In this document: in pieces, positions 17,132-25,560 of the stretch | Layout: each line of letters starts with the position of its first letter | Position numbering within the stretch: the first letter of the stretch is position 1 | DNA from: Capnocytophaga sp. | GTDB lineage: Bacteria; Bacteroidota; Bacteroidia; Flavobacteriales; Flavobacteriaceae | Assembly: GCA_030538675.1 (NCBI GenBank) | Contig: JAUNTM010000014.1 | Location: forward strand, 1 to 37,417 | DNA: 37,417 nt | Direction: 5' to 3' | Made by a program: the position numbers and the translations under genes | The notes under the pieces: generated by a model | What the model was told of the DNA's origin: nothing | Database searches by the model: none | The model's input: only the letters and a program-made list of their open reading frames with translations

Positions 17132-18733
17132 ATGAAAAAAAACACCGTATTTCTGTTTTTTTTGATATTTTCCAACGCCATAGCCCAGCATAATCTCTCG
17201 GCGTTATTGCCGTACCCGAACCAAATCGAACCGCAAAAAGGCATTTTGAAAATCACTAAAAAAGAAAAAATCCACGCTGACGGCGGATTGGAGTTCGCTT
17301 CTTCCGAATTGAAAACTATTTTCCAAAAACATTTTGGTTTTGAACCGATTTCGTCCGAAAAAGGAAATATCAGGCTAAAAATCAATCCGCAGTTGGAAAA
17401 CGAAGAGCAGTACGTGCTTGACATCCGTCCGCAAGGGATTAGCATCGAAGGGAAAACGGCTGCCGGCGTGCTTTACGGAATTTATACGTTGGAGCAGATT
17501 TTAATAGGCGATACGGCACAAACAGCCCTGCAACGCATTCAATCCGTGCGGATTAACGACCGTCCTGCCTATCCGTTTCGGGCGTTGATGCTTGACCCGG
17601 CACGGCATTTTCTTCCGCTTGACGGCGTAAAAAAATACATCGCCCAAATGGCGAAATTCAAGTATAACACCCTGCAAATCCACCTCACGGACGACCAAGG
17701 CTGGCGTATCGAAATCAAAAGCCGTCCGCAGCTTACCGAAAAAGGCAACACACCGACAAAAAATGGCGAACGGAATTTTTATACGCAAGAAGAATTAACA
17801 GAACTCATTGATTTTTCAGTACTTAGAAACGTAGAAATCATTCCCGAAATTGATGTGCCCGGACACACGGCAGCTCTTTTAGCCGCGTATCCCGACCTGC
17901 GTTGCGATTTCTTGAAAGATTCCGTTTTTGTCATCGGGAAGACGGATAACGTGATGCTTTCGGCGGCAAATCCGGAGGTATATGCACTGTTGGACGATGT
18001 TATCCGCGAGGTGTCGGCTATCTTTCCGTCGAAGAAAATACATCTCGGCGGTGATGAATCCGCCATCGGGCGAAATTGGGCAAAAAGCGATGAAAATCTG
18101 AAATTGATGTCCGAAAAAGGCTACACGAAACCCGAAGAATTGATGAATATTTTCTTCGGAAGCGTACTCGCTTCGGTCAAAAAATACGGAATGCACGCCA
18201 TTTTATGGTGCGAATTGGACAATATCCGTATGCCGGCAAACCGCTATCTGTTTGATTATCCGAAAGATGTAACCCTCGTAACGTGGCGGTACGGGCTTAC
18301 GCCCAAGTGCATCGAACTCACGGGGCTGTCGGGCAACAACCTTATTCTCGCACCGGGCGAATACGCCTATCTGGACTATCCGCAGTACAAAAACGACCTG
18401 CCGGAATACAACAATTGGGGAATGCCCACGACCACGCTCGAAAAAACCTATTCGTTTGACCCGACGTATGGTCTTTCTACGAAAGAAACAGCTCATATTC
18501 AAGGGGTTATGGGAACGCTCTGGGGTGAGGCGATTAAGGATATCAACCGTGCCAATTATATGACCTATCCTCGCGGACTGGCTCTTGCCGAAGCCGGGTG
18601 GACAGAAAAACAGTTCCGAAATTGGGACTCGTTCCGTCAAAGGATTTATCCGAATTTAACAGAATTGATGAAAAACGGCACATCATTCCGAGTGCCTTTT
18701 GAAATAGCAGAAATCAAACAAAACCAACCTTAA
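17132..18733 (+). CDS. GH20 beta-N-acetylhexosaminidase
   Basis: An exo-acting glycoside hydrolase that releases terminal GlcNAc or GalNAc by substrate-assisted catalysis. I start it at ATG 17132, which gives a clean signal peptide (MKKNTVFLFFLIFSNAIA, then QHN); the open frame extends upstream to 17057 through the promoter box and is not credible there. The product is 533 aa. Residues ~25-140 match the GH20 N-terminal domain (GISIEGKTAAGVLYGIYTLEQ). The catalytic barrel follows, with the RALMLDPARHF segment near 150, LQIHLTDDQGWRIEI near 181, PEIDVPGHTAAL near 238 and the catalytic pair Asp308-Glu309 in IHLGGDES. There is no lipobox, so it is periplasmic or secreted. It is 6 nt upstream of the sulfatase, pointing to joint action on sulfated HexNAc. 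Confidence 0.95.
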   Translation: MKKNTVFLFFLIFSNAIAQHNLSALLPYPNQIEPQKGILKITKKEKIHADGGLEFASSELKTIFQKHFGFEPISSEKGNIRLKINPQLENEEQYVLDIRPQGISIEGKTAAGVLYGIYTLEQILIGDTAQTALQRIQSVRINDRPAYPFRALMLDPARHFLPLDGVKKYIAQMAKFKYNTLQIHLTDDQGWRIEIKSRPQLTEKGNTPTKNGERNFYTQEELTELIDFSVLRNVEIIPEIDVPGHTAALLAAYPDLRCDFLKDSVFVIGKTDNVMLSAANPEVYALLDDVIREVSAIFPSKKIHLGGDESAIGRNWAKSDENLKLMSEKGYTKPEELMNIFFGSVLASVKKYGMHAILWCELDNIRMPANRYLFDYPKDVTLVTWRYGLTPKCIELTGLSGNNLILAPGEYAYLDYPQYKNDLPEYNNWGMPTTTLEKTYSFDPTYGLSTKETAHIQGVMGTLWGEAIKDINRANYMTYPRGLALAEAGWTEKQFRNWDSFRQRIYPNLTELMKNGTSFRVPFEIAEIKQNQP

Positions 18734-18739
18734 ATAGTT

Positions 18740-20194
18740 ATGAATGCAAAACGAACCAAAAACATTTTTTTGTGGTTTTTACTCTCGGTAGTTTTTCCGT
18801 TGAAAGCACAAGAGCAGCCGCCCAATTTGGTCTTCATTATGGCTGACCAATGGCGTGCCGATGCCGTTGGCTATATGGGCAAAGAACCGGTACTGACACC
18901 AAATTTAGATAAATTATCTACCGAAGGCATTACCTTTACCGATGCCGTGAGCAATACGCCTGTGTGTTCGCCTGCACGAGCTTCGTTGATGACGGGAATG
19001 TATCCGCATGCAAACGGCGTAACGACCAATTGTAACTCAGCATCAGCACCTTACGGCGTAGAACTTTCGCCCGATGCCGTTACGTGGTCGGATATTTTGG
19101 CGGAAAACGGCTATGATTTGGCGTATTTGGGCAAATGGCATTTGGATTCGCCTCACCGGCCGTTTGTCGATACCTATAATAATCGGGGGAAAGTGGCGTG
19201 GAACGAATGGACACCGCCCGAAAGACGGCACGGTTTCCGCCATTGGATAGCTTACGGAACGTATGATTACCACCTCAAACCGATGTATTGGAACACCGAC
19301 GGTGGTAGAGATGATTTTTATTATGTAGATGTATGGAGTCCTGAATATGAGGCTGATAAGGCTATCGAATACATTGAAAATAAGGGGGGTACGCTACGTC
19401 CTGCCGAGAAGCCTTTCGCCTTGGTGGTGTCGATGAATCCGCCGCATACGGGCTATGATCTCGTCCCCGATACCTACAAGGAAATCTACAAAAATCTCGA
19501 TACGGAAAACCTTGCGGCACAGTTTCCCAACATCCCCCGAAAAGGAACGGAAATGGGGGATTATTTCCGACAAAATATTGCGGATTATTACGCCTGCATC
19601 ACGGGAGTAGATGAACATATCGGTCGGATTATGAGGCAGTTGGAAGCTCAAGGTTTGGCGGAAAACACGATTGTGGTATTCACTTCCGACCACGGCATAC
19701 AGATGGGAGCTCAAGAACTCGCCGGAAAGGATATTTATTTTGACGAATCAATGCGTATTCCGTTGATAATCAAATATCCTGCTAAATTAAAACCCCGACA
19801 GACCGATTTGCAGATGAGTTTTTCCGATTTTTACGGTACGCTTCTTTCATTAATGGATTTAGGAGATAAAATACCTACGGAAGTGCAGAGTTTCGACCTT
19901 TCGGAAATGCTCGTCAATCCGAAAAAAGAACGCCCCGTAACCCAACCGTATTATTATGTAAATCTTGACAACCACCGCAACGGCTACCGGGGGCTGCGTG
20001 ACGGACGGTTTACTTTTGCCGTTCACGCAAAGGACGGAAAAATTGACGAAATCATCTTGCACGACCGCCAAAACGACCCTTTTCAATTGGAAAATATCGC
20101 TTTGAAATATCCTAATAAAATAAAAAGATATACTAAAAATCTCAAAAAACTGCTCGCTACAACAAACGACCCTTTTTTAGAAAATAAGTTTTAA
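18740..20194 (+). CDS. S1-family arylsulfatase-type glycan sulfatase
   Basis: Removes sulfate esters from sugars, using a formylglycine made from a Cys. The 484-aa protein has a signal peptide (residues ~1-23, ending LKAQ), then the metal-site motif NLVFIMADQWRADAVG (~29-44) and the sulfatase signature CSPARASLMTG, with Cys76 the residue to be converted to formylglycine and Arg80 conserved. Later motifs YLGKWHLD (Lys and His), FTSDHGIQMG and a C-terminal GYRGLRDGRFTF are typical of S1 sulfatases acting on amino sugars or uronates. No sulfatase-maturating radical-SAM enzyme lies in the window, so one must be elsewhere if the enzyme is active. Start ATG 18740 is 6 nt after the GH20 stop. The subfamily, and hence the sulfated position, is not clear from sequence alone. 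Confidence 0.93.
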   Translation: MNAKRTKNIFLWFLLSVVFPLKAQEQPPNLVFIMADQWRADAVGYMGKEPVLTPNLDKLSTEGITFTDAVSNTPVCSPARASLMTGMYPHANGVTTNCNSASAPYGVELSPDAVTWSDILAENGYDLAYLGKWHLDSPHRPFVDTYNNRGKVAWNEWTPPERRHGFRHWIAYGTYDYHLKPMYWNTDGGRDDFYYVDVWSPEYEADKAIEYIENKGGTLRPAEKPFALVVSMNPPHTGYDLVPDTYKEIYKNLDTENLAAQFPNIPRKGTEMGDYFRQNIADYYACITGVDEHIGRIMRQLEAQGLAENTIVVFTSDHGIQMGAQELAGKDIYFDESMRIPLIIKYPAKLKPRQTDLQMSFSDFYGTLLSLMDLGDKIPTEVQSFDLSEMLVNPKKERPVTQPYYYVNLDNHRNGYRGLRDGRFTFAVHAKDGKIDEIILHDRQNDPFQLENIALKYPNKIKRYTKNLKKLLATTNDPFLENKF

Positions 20195-20217
20195 GAAAGA
20201 AGCCAGATAACGAAAGT

Positions 20218-20276
20218 CCAATGTAGGATAATAATGTATTCCAGAATACATTTGAAAAATCATTGTTCTACATTGG
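20218..20276. terminator. nested hairpins between convergent sulfatase and Uma2 genes
   Basis: CCAATGTAG (20218-20226) and CTACATTGG (20268-20276) form an outer 9-bp inverted repeat. Inside is AATGTATTC-CA-GAATACATT (20233-20252), a perfect 9-bp palindrome with a 2-nt centre. There is no long T run, so termination may be weak; mRNA 3'-end protection is another possibility. Confidence 0.45.
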
Positions 20277-20282
20277 CTTGCG

Positions 20283-20867
20283 TTACCTAAATACCCTTTT
20301 CAAATCTATTTTCAACTCCGGAAACAAAGATGAATTAATTTCGTCATCGTCAAAAAAAGTTCCTTTGAATGAAAATTTTCCGTTTTCTAAAGAAAAAACC
20401 TGTAAATCTTCTCTACTTGGGTCTATAATCCAATATTCTTTTACGCCGTTTTCTTCGTAAAGTCCGTATTTTATTTTCAATTCCTTTTTGGAGTTTCCGG
20501 GCGAAAGTACTTCCACAACAAGGTCGGGAGCACCAACACAACCTTTTTTATCGAGTTTTCCAGTGTCGCAGATAACGCACAAATCGGGTTGTATCACCGT
20601 GGTAACTTCGTTATTTTTCTTGTCTTTCGTTGTTAAACGGACATCAAAAGGAGCTGAAAAAACTCTACAAGGTTTGTTTTCAAAATAGACTCCCAAAACA
20701 AGTCCCATATTAAATGAAACTTCTTGATGTTTTGTTAATGGTGTCGGCAAACGAAATATTTTTCCTTTGATAAGTTCCACCCGCTCTTGGAATTTCCAAA
20801 GCAGGTAATCGGCGTAAGTGTAAGAGCTGTTTAAATCTAAATCATTGATGTTCAATATTTCAGCCAT
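20283..20867 (-). CDS. Uma2-family (DUF820) PD-(D/E)XK endonuclease
   Basis: A 194-aa protein of the Uma2/DUF820 family, whose members have a restriction-endonuclease-like fold but mostly unknown function. Visible marks: the N-terminal YTYADYLLW...ERVELIKGKIF (conserved Glu of the fold), PLTKHQEVSFNMG, then QPDLCVICD and GAPDLVVEVLSPGNSKKELKIKYGLYEENGVKEYWIIDP, which contains the catalytic D...E-x-K-like series (Asp, Glu-Val, and Lys in KKELKIK). Length is typical. It is a single gene with its own promoter box, divergent from malic enzyme and convergent with the sulfatase. The family is especially frequent in cyanobacteria and Bacteroidota; no biological role is known that I can state. Confidence 0.88.
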   Translation of the reverse strand: MAEILNINDLDLNSSYTYADYLLWKFQERVELIKGKIFRLPTPLTKHQEVSFNMGLVLGVYFENKPCRVFSAPFDVRLTTKDKKNNEVTTVIQPDLCVICDTGKLDKKGCVGAPDLVVEVLSPGNSKKELKIKYGLYEENGVKEYWIIDPSREDLQVFSLENGKFSFKGTFFDDDEINSSLFPELKIDLKRVFR

Positions 20868-20890
20868 AATCGTAGTGTTTTATGTGTTGT

Positions 20891-20903
20891 CTTTGCAAAG
20901 ATA
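20891..20903 (-). promoter_or_regulatory. promoter -7 box and palindrome of the Uma2 gene
   Basis: On the minus strand 20896-20903 reads TATCTTTG, matching TAnnTTTG, 29 nt before the Uma2 ATG. It overlaps the 10-bp palindrome CTTTGCAAAG (20891-20900), which could be an operator or simple chance. Confidence 0.5.
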
Positions 20904-21032
20904 TGAATTTCATCGGAAAAATGTATCAGATGCTGAAATTTGGAAAATGTCCTGAAACAGCAACTTCATTAAAGAAAAGATAAATTATTGCTAAAAAACA
21001 AGAAAAGCAAATCTTTTCATCTGATTTTTCTA

Positions 21033-21040
21033 TAAATTTG
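21033..21040 (+). promoter_or_regulatory. promoter -7 box of malic enzyme
   Basis: TAAATTTG matches TAnnTTTG. The leader to the ATG at 21142 is about 95 nt, long for a simple promoter, and no clear -33 box is present. Confidence 0.45.
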
Positions 21041-21141
21041 TTGCGGTAAAAAGATGTTCCTCTGTGGTTGTAAAGGTATGATGACGTGTGTTCACGAGGG
21101 TTTATTTAGTCTAATAAAATATAACTATAAAATAAATTCCA

Positions 21142-22770
21142 ATGAAAAATTCTCTGAAAGGCAATGCCTTACTGCAAGACGCACGCCTGAACAAAGGCAC
21201 GGCATTTACTGCCGAAGAACGCCAGAAACTCGGCATCGAAGGGCTTGTGCCGCCCGTCATCGAAACCATTGATGACCAGCTCAAAAGAGTAAACCTGCAC
21301 CTTTCCACCAAAAAAACAGGCTTGGAGCAGTACATCTATTTAACGAATTTGCTCGACCGCAACGAAACGCTATTTTTCAAAACGCTGATGTCCGACCCGG
21401 CACGCTTCGTTCCTATAATGTATGACCCCGTGGTGGGCGAAGCCTGTTCCAAGTTCAGCGAAATCTACCGTGACAACAACGGTATGTACATCTCTTTGAA
21501 AGACAAAGGCAACATTAAAAATATCCTTAAAAATTGGGAAGGAAAAGACATCCGTTTCATCTGCGTAAGTAGTGGCGGACGCATCCTCGGGCTTGGTGAT
21601 TTGGGAGCAAACGGTATGGGTATTCCGCTGGGAAAACTGCAACTTTATACCGCTTGTGCCGCCATTCCGCCCGACGGATTACTGCCGCTTCTGCTTGACA
21701 GCGGTACGGACAACCAAACGCTTCTCGACGACGAATTTTATATCGGGCTGAGAAAAAACCGTCCTTCAACGGAAGAATTAGACGAATTTGTGGAAGAATT
21801 CGTACAAGCCGTTCAGGAAGTTTTCCCAAAATGCTGTATCCATTTTGAAGATTGGAAAGGCACAGATGCCATCCGCCTTTTGGCAAAATACAAAGACCGC
21901 ATCCTTTGTTATAATGACGATATCCAAGGAACGGGAGCGGTATCCGTTGCCGGTGTTTACGGAGCGTTAAACATTATAAACCAGAAACTTACCGACCAAA
22001 GCGTACTGTTCCTCGGAGCAGGTTCGGCAGGTATCGGTATCGCTAATATGATTGTCGAGGCGATGAAGCTCGAAGGCATTTCGGAAGCCGAAGCCATAAC
22101 GAAAATCAACCATTTTGACGTAAACGGACTCGTGGAAAGTTCGCGTACCGACCTCTCGCCCGAGCAACGCAGATTCGCCAAAAACAATGCTCCGACCAAG
22201 AGTTTTGCCGAAGCCGTAAACACGCTCAAACCATCGATAATCATCGGGGTTAGTACCATCGGAAAAGCCTTTACGCAAGAAGTGGTCGAGGCGATGGCAA
22301 AACATAACGAACGCCCCATTATTTTCGCCCTTTCCAACCCGACCGAACACGCCGAATGCAGTGCCGAAGAAGCCTACCAATGGTCGGGCGGACGTGCCGT
22401 ATATTGTGCCGGTGTGCCTTTCGATGAGGTAAAAATCGGAGAGAAAACGTTCTATCCCGGTCAGGCGAACAATTATTACTGCTTCCCCGGCGTGAGCTTG
22501 GCGATTTATGCCACCCAGCCCACCCGCGTAACCGATGCCCTGTGGATTGAGTCTGCCAAAGCACTTTCGCAGCTGCTTACGCCCGAAGAAAAAGCCAAAG
22601 GAATGGTATTTCCGCCGCAGAGCGATATTTTGAACGTGTCGTTGGAAGTTGCCGTCAAGGTTTCCGAAGCCATTTTCGATGCCGGATTGGCTCGCGTAGA
22701 ACGCCCTTCGGACATCAAAGCATGGATTAAAACGATGCTTTACAATCCTGTATATCAAGAATTTAAATAA
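21142..22770 (+). CDS. maeA: NAD-type malic enzyme
   Basis: Oxidatively decarboxylates malate to pyruvate with reduction of NAD(P). At 542 aa it has the length of the large-subunit bacterial/eukaryotic malic enzymes (MaeA/SfcA type), not the ~770-aa MaeB fusion. Marks in order: the Tyr segment PIMYDPVVGEACSKFSEIY, GGRILGLGDLGANGMGIPLGKL, the catalytic Lys region YIGLRKNRPS, HFEDWKGTDAIRLL, the metal/nucleotide segment YNDDIQGTGAVSVAGVYGA, the Rossmann loop FLGAGSAGIGIANMIVEAM, and FALSNPTEHAECSAEEAY. It appears intact. The AEC permease follows after 64 nt, with a terminator hairpin in between, so malate uptake and oxidation may be linked. NAD preference is inferred from the family. Confidence 0.95.
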   Translation: MKNSLKGNALLQDARLNKGTAFTAEERQKLGIEGLVPPVIETIDDQLKRVNLHLSTKKTGLEQYIYLTNLLDRNETLFFKTLMSDPARFVPIMYDPVVGEACSKFSEIYRDNNGMYISLKDKGNIKNILKNWEGKDIRFICVSSGGRILGLGDLGANGMGIPLGKLQLYTACAAIPPDGLLPLLLDSGTDNQTLLDDEFYIGLRKNRPSTEELDEFVEEFVQAVQEVFPKCCIHFEDWKGTDAIRLLAKYKDRILCYNDDIQGTGAVSVAGVYGALNIINQKLTDQSVLFLGAGSAGIGIANMIVEAMKLEGISEAEAITKINHFDVNGLVESSRTDLSPEQRRFAKNNAPTKSFAEAVNTLKPSIIIGVSTIGKAFTQEVVEAMAKHNERPIIFALSNPTEHAECSAEEAYQWSGGRAVYCAGVPFDEVKIGEKTFYPGQANNYYCFPGVSLAIYATQPTRVTDALWIESAKALSQLLTPEEKAKGMVFPPQSDILNVSLEVAVKVSEAIFDAGLARVERPSDIKAWIKTMLYNPVYQEFK

Positions 22771-22779
22771 TAAAAAATA

Positions 22780-22816
22780 AAAATGGTTTGGACACTAGAA
22801 GCGTTCAAACCATTTT
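22780..22816 (+). terminator. terminator or attenuator between malic enzyme and AEC permease
   Basis: AAAATGGTTTG (22780-22790) pairs with CAAACCATTTT (22806-22816) over 11 bp, with a further T run to 22819. It ends only ~16 nt before the ATG of the permease, and I see no promoter box between them, so it may let only part of the transcription through. Confidence 0.8.
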
Positions 22817-22834
22817 TTTATAAAAAACAAAAAT

Positions 22835-23794
22835 ATGGCACTCATTTCATCTATCGAAAGTGTTGTTTCCATCGTATTACTAATCGTTTTAGGTTTCTTT
22901 TTACGAAAAAAAGGTTGGTTTTCCGATAGTTTTGGCGGTAATATCTCTAAATTTATTATGAATATTGCATTACCGGCCTCTATTTTCGTGTCGGTACTGT
23001 CGCATTTGACCAAGGACAAGCTGCTTTCCCTTTCGGGGGGATTGCTCTACGGCGGTATTTCGGTGGCGCTGGGCTATGTTATTGCGTTGGCATTGGCAAA
23101 AATCCTAAAAATCCGTAACGGAAGACGGGGAACGTTCGTGAATATGTTTGTCAATGCGAACACCATATTTATCGGGCTTCCGCTGAATGTGGCACTTTTT
23201 GGTGAAGACAGCATTCCGTATTTTTTGGTGTGCTACGTGCTGAATACGATTTCCACGTGGGCGATTGGCGTTTTCCTCATTTCCGCAGACCCGATGGATA
23301 AAAATTCGCAAGCGAAGAAAGAAAAGTTCAACTGGAAAAAATTGCTTCCGGCACCGCTCATCGGTTTTCTGGTGGCACTTGTTTTCCTTTTTGCCGAAAT
23401 TCCCGTACCGGGTTTTATCCATTCGCCGTTGACATATTTGGGCAATACCGTTACACCGCTTTCGCTGATTTACATCGGGATTGTGCTGTGCAACGCCGGC
23501 CTGAAAAGTATTCATTTTGACAGAGATACGATAGCCGGATTGGTGTGCAAATTCGTACTCGCACCCGCACTCATCACGGGGCTTATCCTCATCGGGCGGG
23601 GGTGGATGCCGCTGCCGCTTCTGGAAGAAAAAACGCTGATTATCCAAGCCGCCGTGCCTGCTCTTGCCGTGCTTCCTATTTTGGTAAACGAAGCCAAAGG
23701 CGATGTCGCCTATGCTACGAATCTGGTTACGACAAGCACCGTACTTTTCATCGTTATTATTCCTGTGGTGGAAATGTTGCTGGGGTATTTGTAG
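22835..23794 (+). CDS. AEC-family permease, candidate malate/organic acid transporter
   Basis: An inner-membrane transporter of the auxin efflux carrier family, 319 aa, the usual bacterial length. It opens with VVSIVLLIVLGFFLRKKGWFS, the typical first helix and basic loop, followed by ISKFIMNIALPASIF (family motif with the helix-breaking Pro), VNANTIFIGLPLN near the middle, and the C-terminal repeat with TPLSLIYIGIVL and ...AVPALAVLPILVNEAKGD. About ten hydrophobic segments are visible. Bacterial members include the malate permease MleP and the malonate carrier MdcF; the position directly after malic enzyme favours malate or a related dicarboxylate. Substrate is inferred from context. Confidence 0.88.
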   Translation: MALISSIESVVSIVLLIVLGFFLRKKGWFSDSFGGNISKFIMNIALPASIFVSVLSHLTKDKLLSLSGGLLYGGISVALGYVIALALAKILKIRNGRRGTFVNMFVNANTIFIGLPLNVALFGEDSIPYFLVCYVLNTISTWAIGVFLISADPMDKNSQAKKEKFNWKKLLPAPLIGFLVALVFLFAEIPVPGFIHSPLTYLGNTVTPLSLIYIGIVLCNAGLKSIHFDRDTIAGLVCKFVLAPALITGLILIGRGWMPLPLLEEKTLIIQAAVPALAVLPILVNEAKGDVAYATNLVTTSTVLFIVIIPVVEMLLGYL

Positions 23795-23869
23795 CGGCGA
23801 ATTGAAAATTGAAAGTGGAGGGTTGGCAATAGATTTCTATTTTCAATGCTTCGCTTTTTATTTGCGTGC

Positions 23870-23904
23870 GGTTGGCTGTAAAAGTTATTGAATAGTAGCA
23901 TCTA
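23870..23904. repeat. fragment of the short inverted-repeat element
   Basis: The sequence from GGTTGG to TTGAATAGTAGCATCT aligns almost base for base with 11318-11350 inside the 70-bp element, and with the reverse complement of 30605-30635. The outer AACGTGAG ends are not recognisable here. It lies just upstream of the CopD-like gene and may supply part of its leader. Confidence 0.5.
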
Positions 23905-23911
23905 TAAAAAA

Positions 23912-24340
23912 ATGATAAAATATCTTCTTTTACTACATTTGTTGGGGGCTTCCGTTTGGGTTGGAGGGCATTTGTTATTGCTTTTGCGTTATCTCCCCGA
24001 AGCTTTGAAGTCCAAAAATCCTGCTGTGGTACAGGCTTTTGAAAAAAAATATGAGCCTATCGGTATTCCCGCACTTTTGTTGCAAGTCATCACGGGGATA
24101 TTTCTCGGAATGAAATATGACGTCAAATGGTTTTCGTTTGCCAGTCAGTTTGATATGGTGTTCAACTTGAAATTGATAACATTGGCACTCACTTTGCTGT
24201 TGGCCATTCACGCCCGATTTTTTATCATTCCGAAACTTAACGAAAAGAATTTGAACAGCTTAGCATTGCACATCGGAATGGTCAGCGTATTGGCTTTTAT
24301 ATTTGTATTCTTGGGTGTAACTTTCCGCTATGGCTGGTAG
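23912..24340 (+). CDS. CopD-like four-helix membrane protein
   Basis: A 142-aa inner-membrane protein with four hydrophobic segments (near residues 3-25, 50-68, 80-102 and 115-138 from ATG 23912). The first contains HLLGASVWVGGHLLLLLRYLP, the His-x(n)-WxGG pattern of the CopD domain, which in longer proteins is linked to copper transport; stand-alone members are of unknown function and sometimes considered haem-binding because of conserved His residues. Further His residues lie in AIHARFFIIPKL and ALHIGMV. The frame reaches back to a TTG at 23888, but the ATG at 23912 starts directly at the first helix and is preferred. Its stop codon abuts the convergent PiT permease stop with no gap. Confidence 0.7.
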   Translation: MIKYLLLLHLLGASVWVGGHLLLLLRYLPEALKSKNPAVVQAFEKKYEPIGIPALLLQVITGIFLGMKYDVKWFSFASQFDMVFNLKLITLALTLLLAIHARFFIIPKLNEKNLNSLALHIGMVSVLAFIFVFLGVTFRYGW

Positions 24341-25387
24341 TTATTCTTGTAATAACCCGTAGCTGTCGACTATGTAGATAAGTAATAACGAAAGGATAAA
24401 AGCGATAAAGGGAGCAATCATCCACATGGTGAAAAATTTTCGCACCTGGGTTTTCCTAAAAATATTTTTCCCACCCATCTTGGCAACTCCCACACCGAGT
24501 ATCGCAGCGACGTTGACTTGTACCAATGATGAAGGAACGCCTTTGACAAGCGAAGCCAGCAGCAACAAGCTTCCTGAAATAAAAGCTATGATGACCGCTT
24601 CAAATTTCCCAAAAAGGATGATTTCCTTGCCCGTATTTTTTACGATTTTATGCCCGAATAAGGAACTTCCGATACCGAAGCACGGCGCTACAATCAAAGT
24701 GGAAAGAATCATGATGAGTGTAAAATCACTTCCTTCTTTGCCCATATTGAGTTCGTTGAGTGTCATCGAGGCGATAGGTCCGGCAGCATTGGCAACATTA
24801 TTCGCTCCAATAGCAAAAGAAACGTATAATGACATGATAATCAAGATACTATTCCATACGGGTTTGAGATTTTCGTTTTGAGCACGAAGCATTGTTAAGC
24901 CACGACGGCGCATTGGTTTGTAAATGTATTTGCCACACAAAAAACTTGCGATAAATGATACCACAGGAAGCAAAAACCACATGGGGATGATTTCCAAAAG
25001 TAATTTTTTAGAATCCAACACATTAAAATATATCGCAGGGGCTGTAACTGCCAATACTGCGGCTTGGCTTGTGGATTGTGGAATTCCTGCAATATTGGCT
25101 ATCAGTAGCGTAACAGCTATCGAAAATAGAATAATTGACACGACCATAAATGACATGTAGTTCGGGTCGAGTATTCCCTTGCCCATGGTCATTGCTGTAC
25201 CTTTGCCTGCTATGATAGCACCGAGAAATACTGCAATACCAAAAATACCGGGAATAAGCGTTTTGCGAATTACATTAGCACCATAACTTGCTGAAAAAGC
25301 GGGTGCTGTACCACTACCCCCCATAGTAATGGCCAATACCATGGCGATAATATAAGGTATAAGAAGTTGGTTAAATATCGGCGACAT
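24341..25387 (-). CDS. PiT-family anion permease (phosphate or sulfate)
   Basis: An inner-membrane permease of the PiT family, 348 aa from the ATG at 25387, with ~10-11 hydrophobic helices. The frame extends to a TTG at 25417, but that codon lies inside the promoter box, so I reject it. In phosphate members both inverted halves carry GANDVANA-type motifs. Here the second half has SFAIGANNVANAAGPIAS, with Asn in place of Asp, and the first half has MGGSGTAPAFSASYGANV, with the ND pair absent; the GIPSTSQ-like loops are kept (GIPQSTSQAAVL, GVPSSLVQVNV). Short length and altered motifs fit the sulfate permease branch (CysP-like) at least as well as phosphate, and a sulfatase lies 5 kb away. The substrate is uncertain. 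Confidence 0.85.
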   Translation of the reverse strand: MSPIFNQLLIPYIIAMVLAITMGGSGTAPAFSASYGANVIRKTLIPGIFGIAVFLGAIIAGKGTAMTMGKGILDPNYMSFMVVSIILFSIAVTLLIANIAGIPQSTSQAAVLAVTAPAIYFNVLDSKKLLLEIIPMWFLLPVVSFIASFLCGKYIYKPMRRRGLTMLRAQNENLKPVWNSILIIMSLYVSFAIGANNVANAAGPIASMTLNELNMGKEGSDFTLIMILSTLIVAPCFGIGSSLFGHKIVKNTGKEIILFGKFEAVIIAFISGSLLLLASLVKGVPSSLVQVNVAAILGVGVAKMGGKNIFRKTQVRKFFTMWMIAPFIAFILSLLLIYIVDSYGLLQE

Positions 25388-25414
25388 AAACGTGTGTTCT
25401 AAGAAATAAGAATT

Positions 25415-25422
25415 CAAATATA
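25415..25422 (-). promoter_or_regulatory. promoter -7 box of the PiT permease
   Basis: On the minus strand this reads TATATTTG, matching TAnnTTTG, 27 nt upstream of ATG 25387. It decides the start codon, because the alternative TTG lies within the box. Confidence 0.6.
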
Positions 25423-25560
25423 CAAAAAATTGTGCAACAATGTTTTTTTTAACTTAGATTCTTAAGAAATTAATACCATGGAAAAAGTACCCAAACCCGG
25501 GTAGTATTTTTTAAAAGTCGGGCTCGCGTTGAGAATAAGGCAAATCGCACTAAATGGAAA

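Noticed and set aside
19384..19389. G6 run in the sulfatase as another phase-variation tract
   Set aside because: Six Gs encoding Lys-Gly-Gly are within normal codon use; another G6 run lies in the AEC gene near 23035.
25485..25515. TACCC/GGGTA hairpin as a terminator
   Set aside because: The stem is only 5 bp; the hairpin at 25561-25594 is a far better terminator for susD3.
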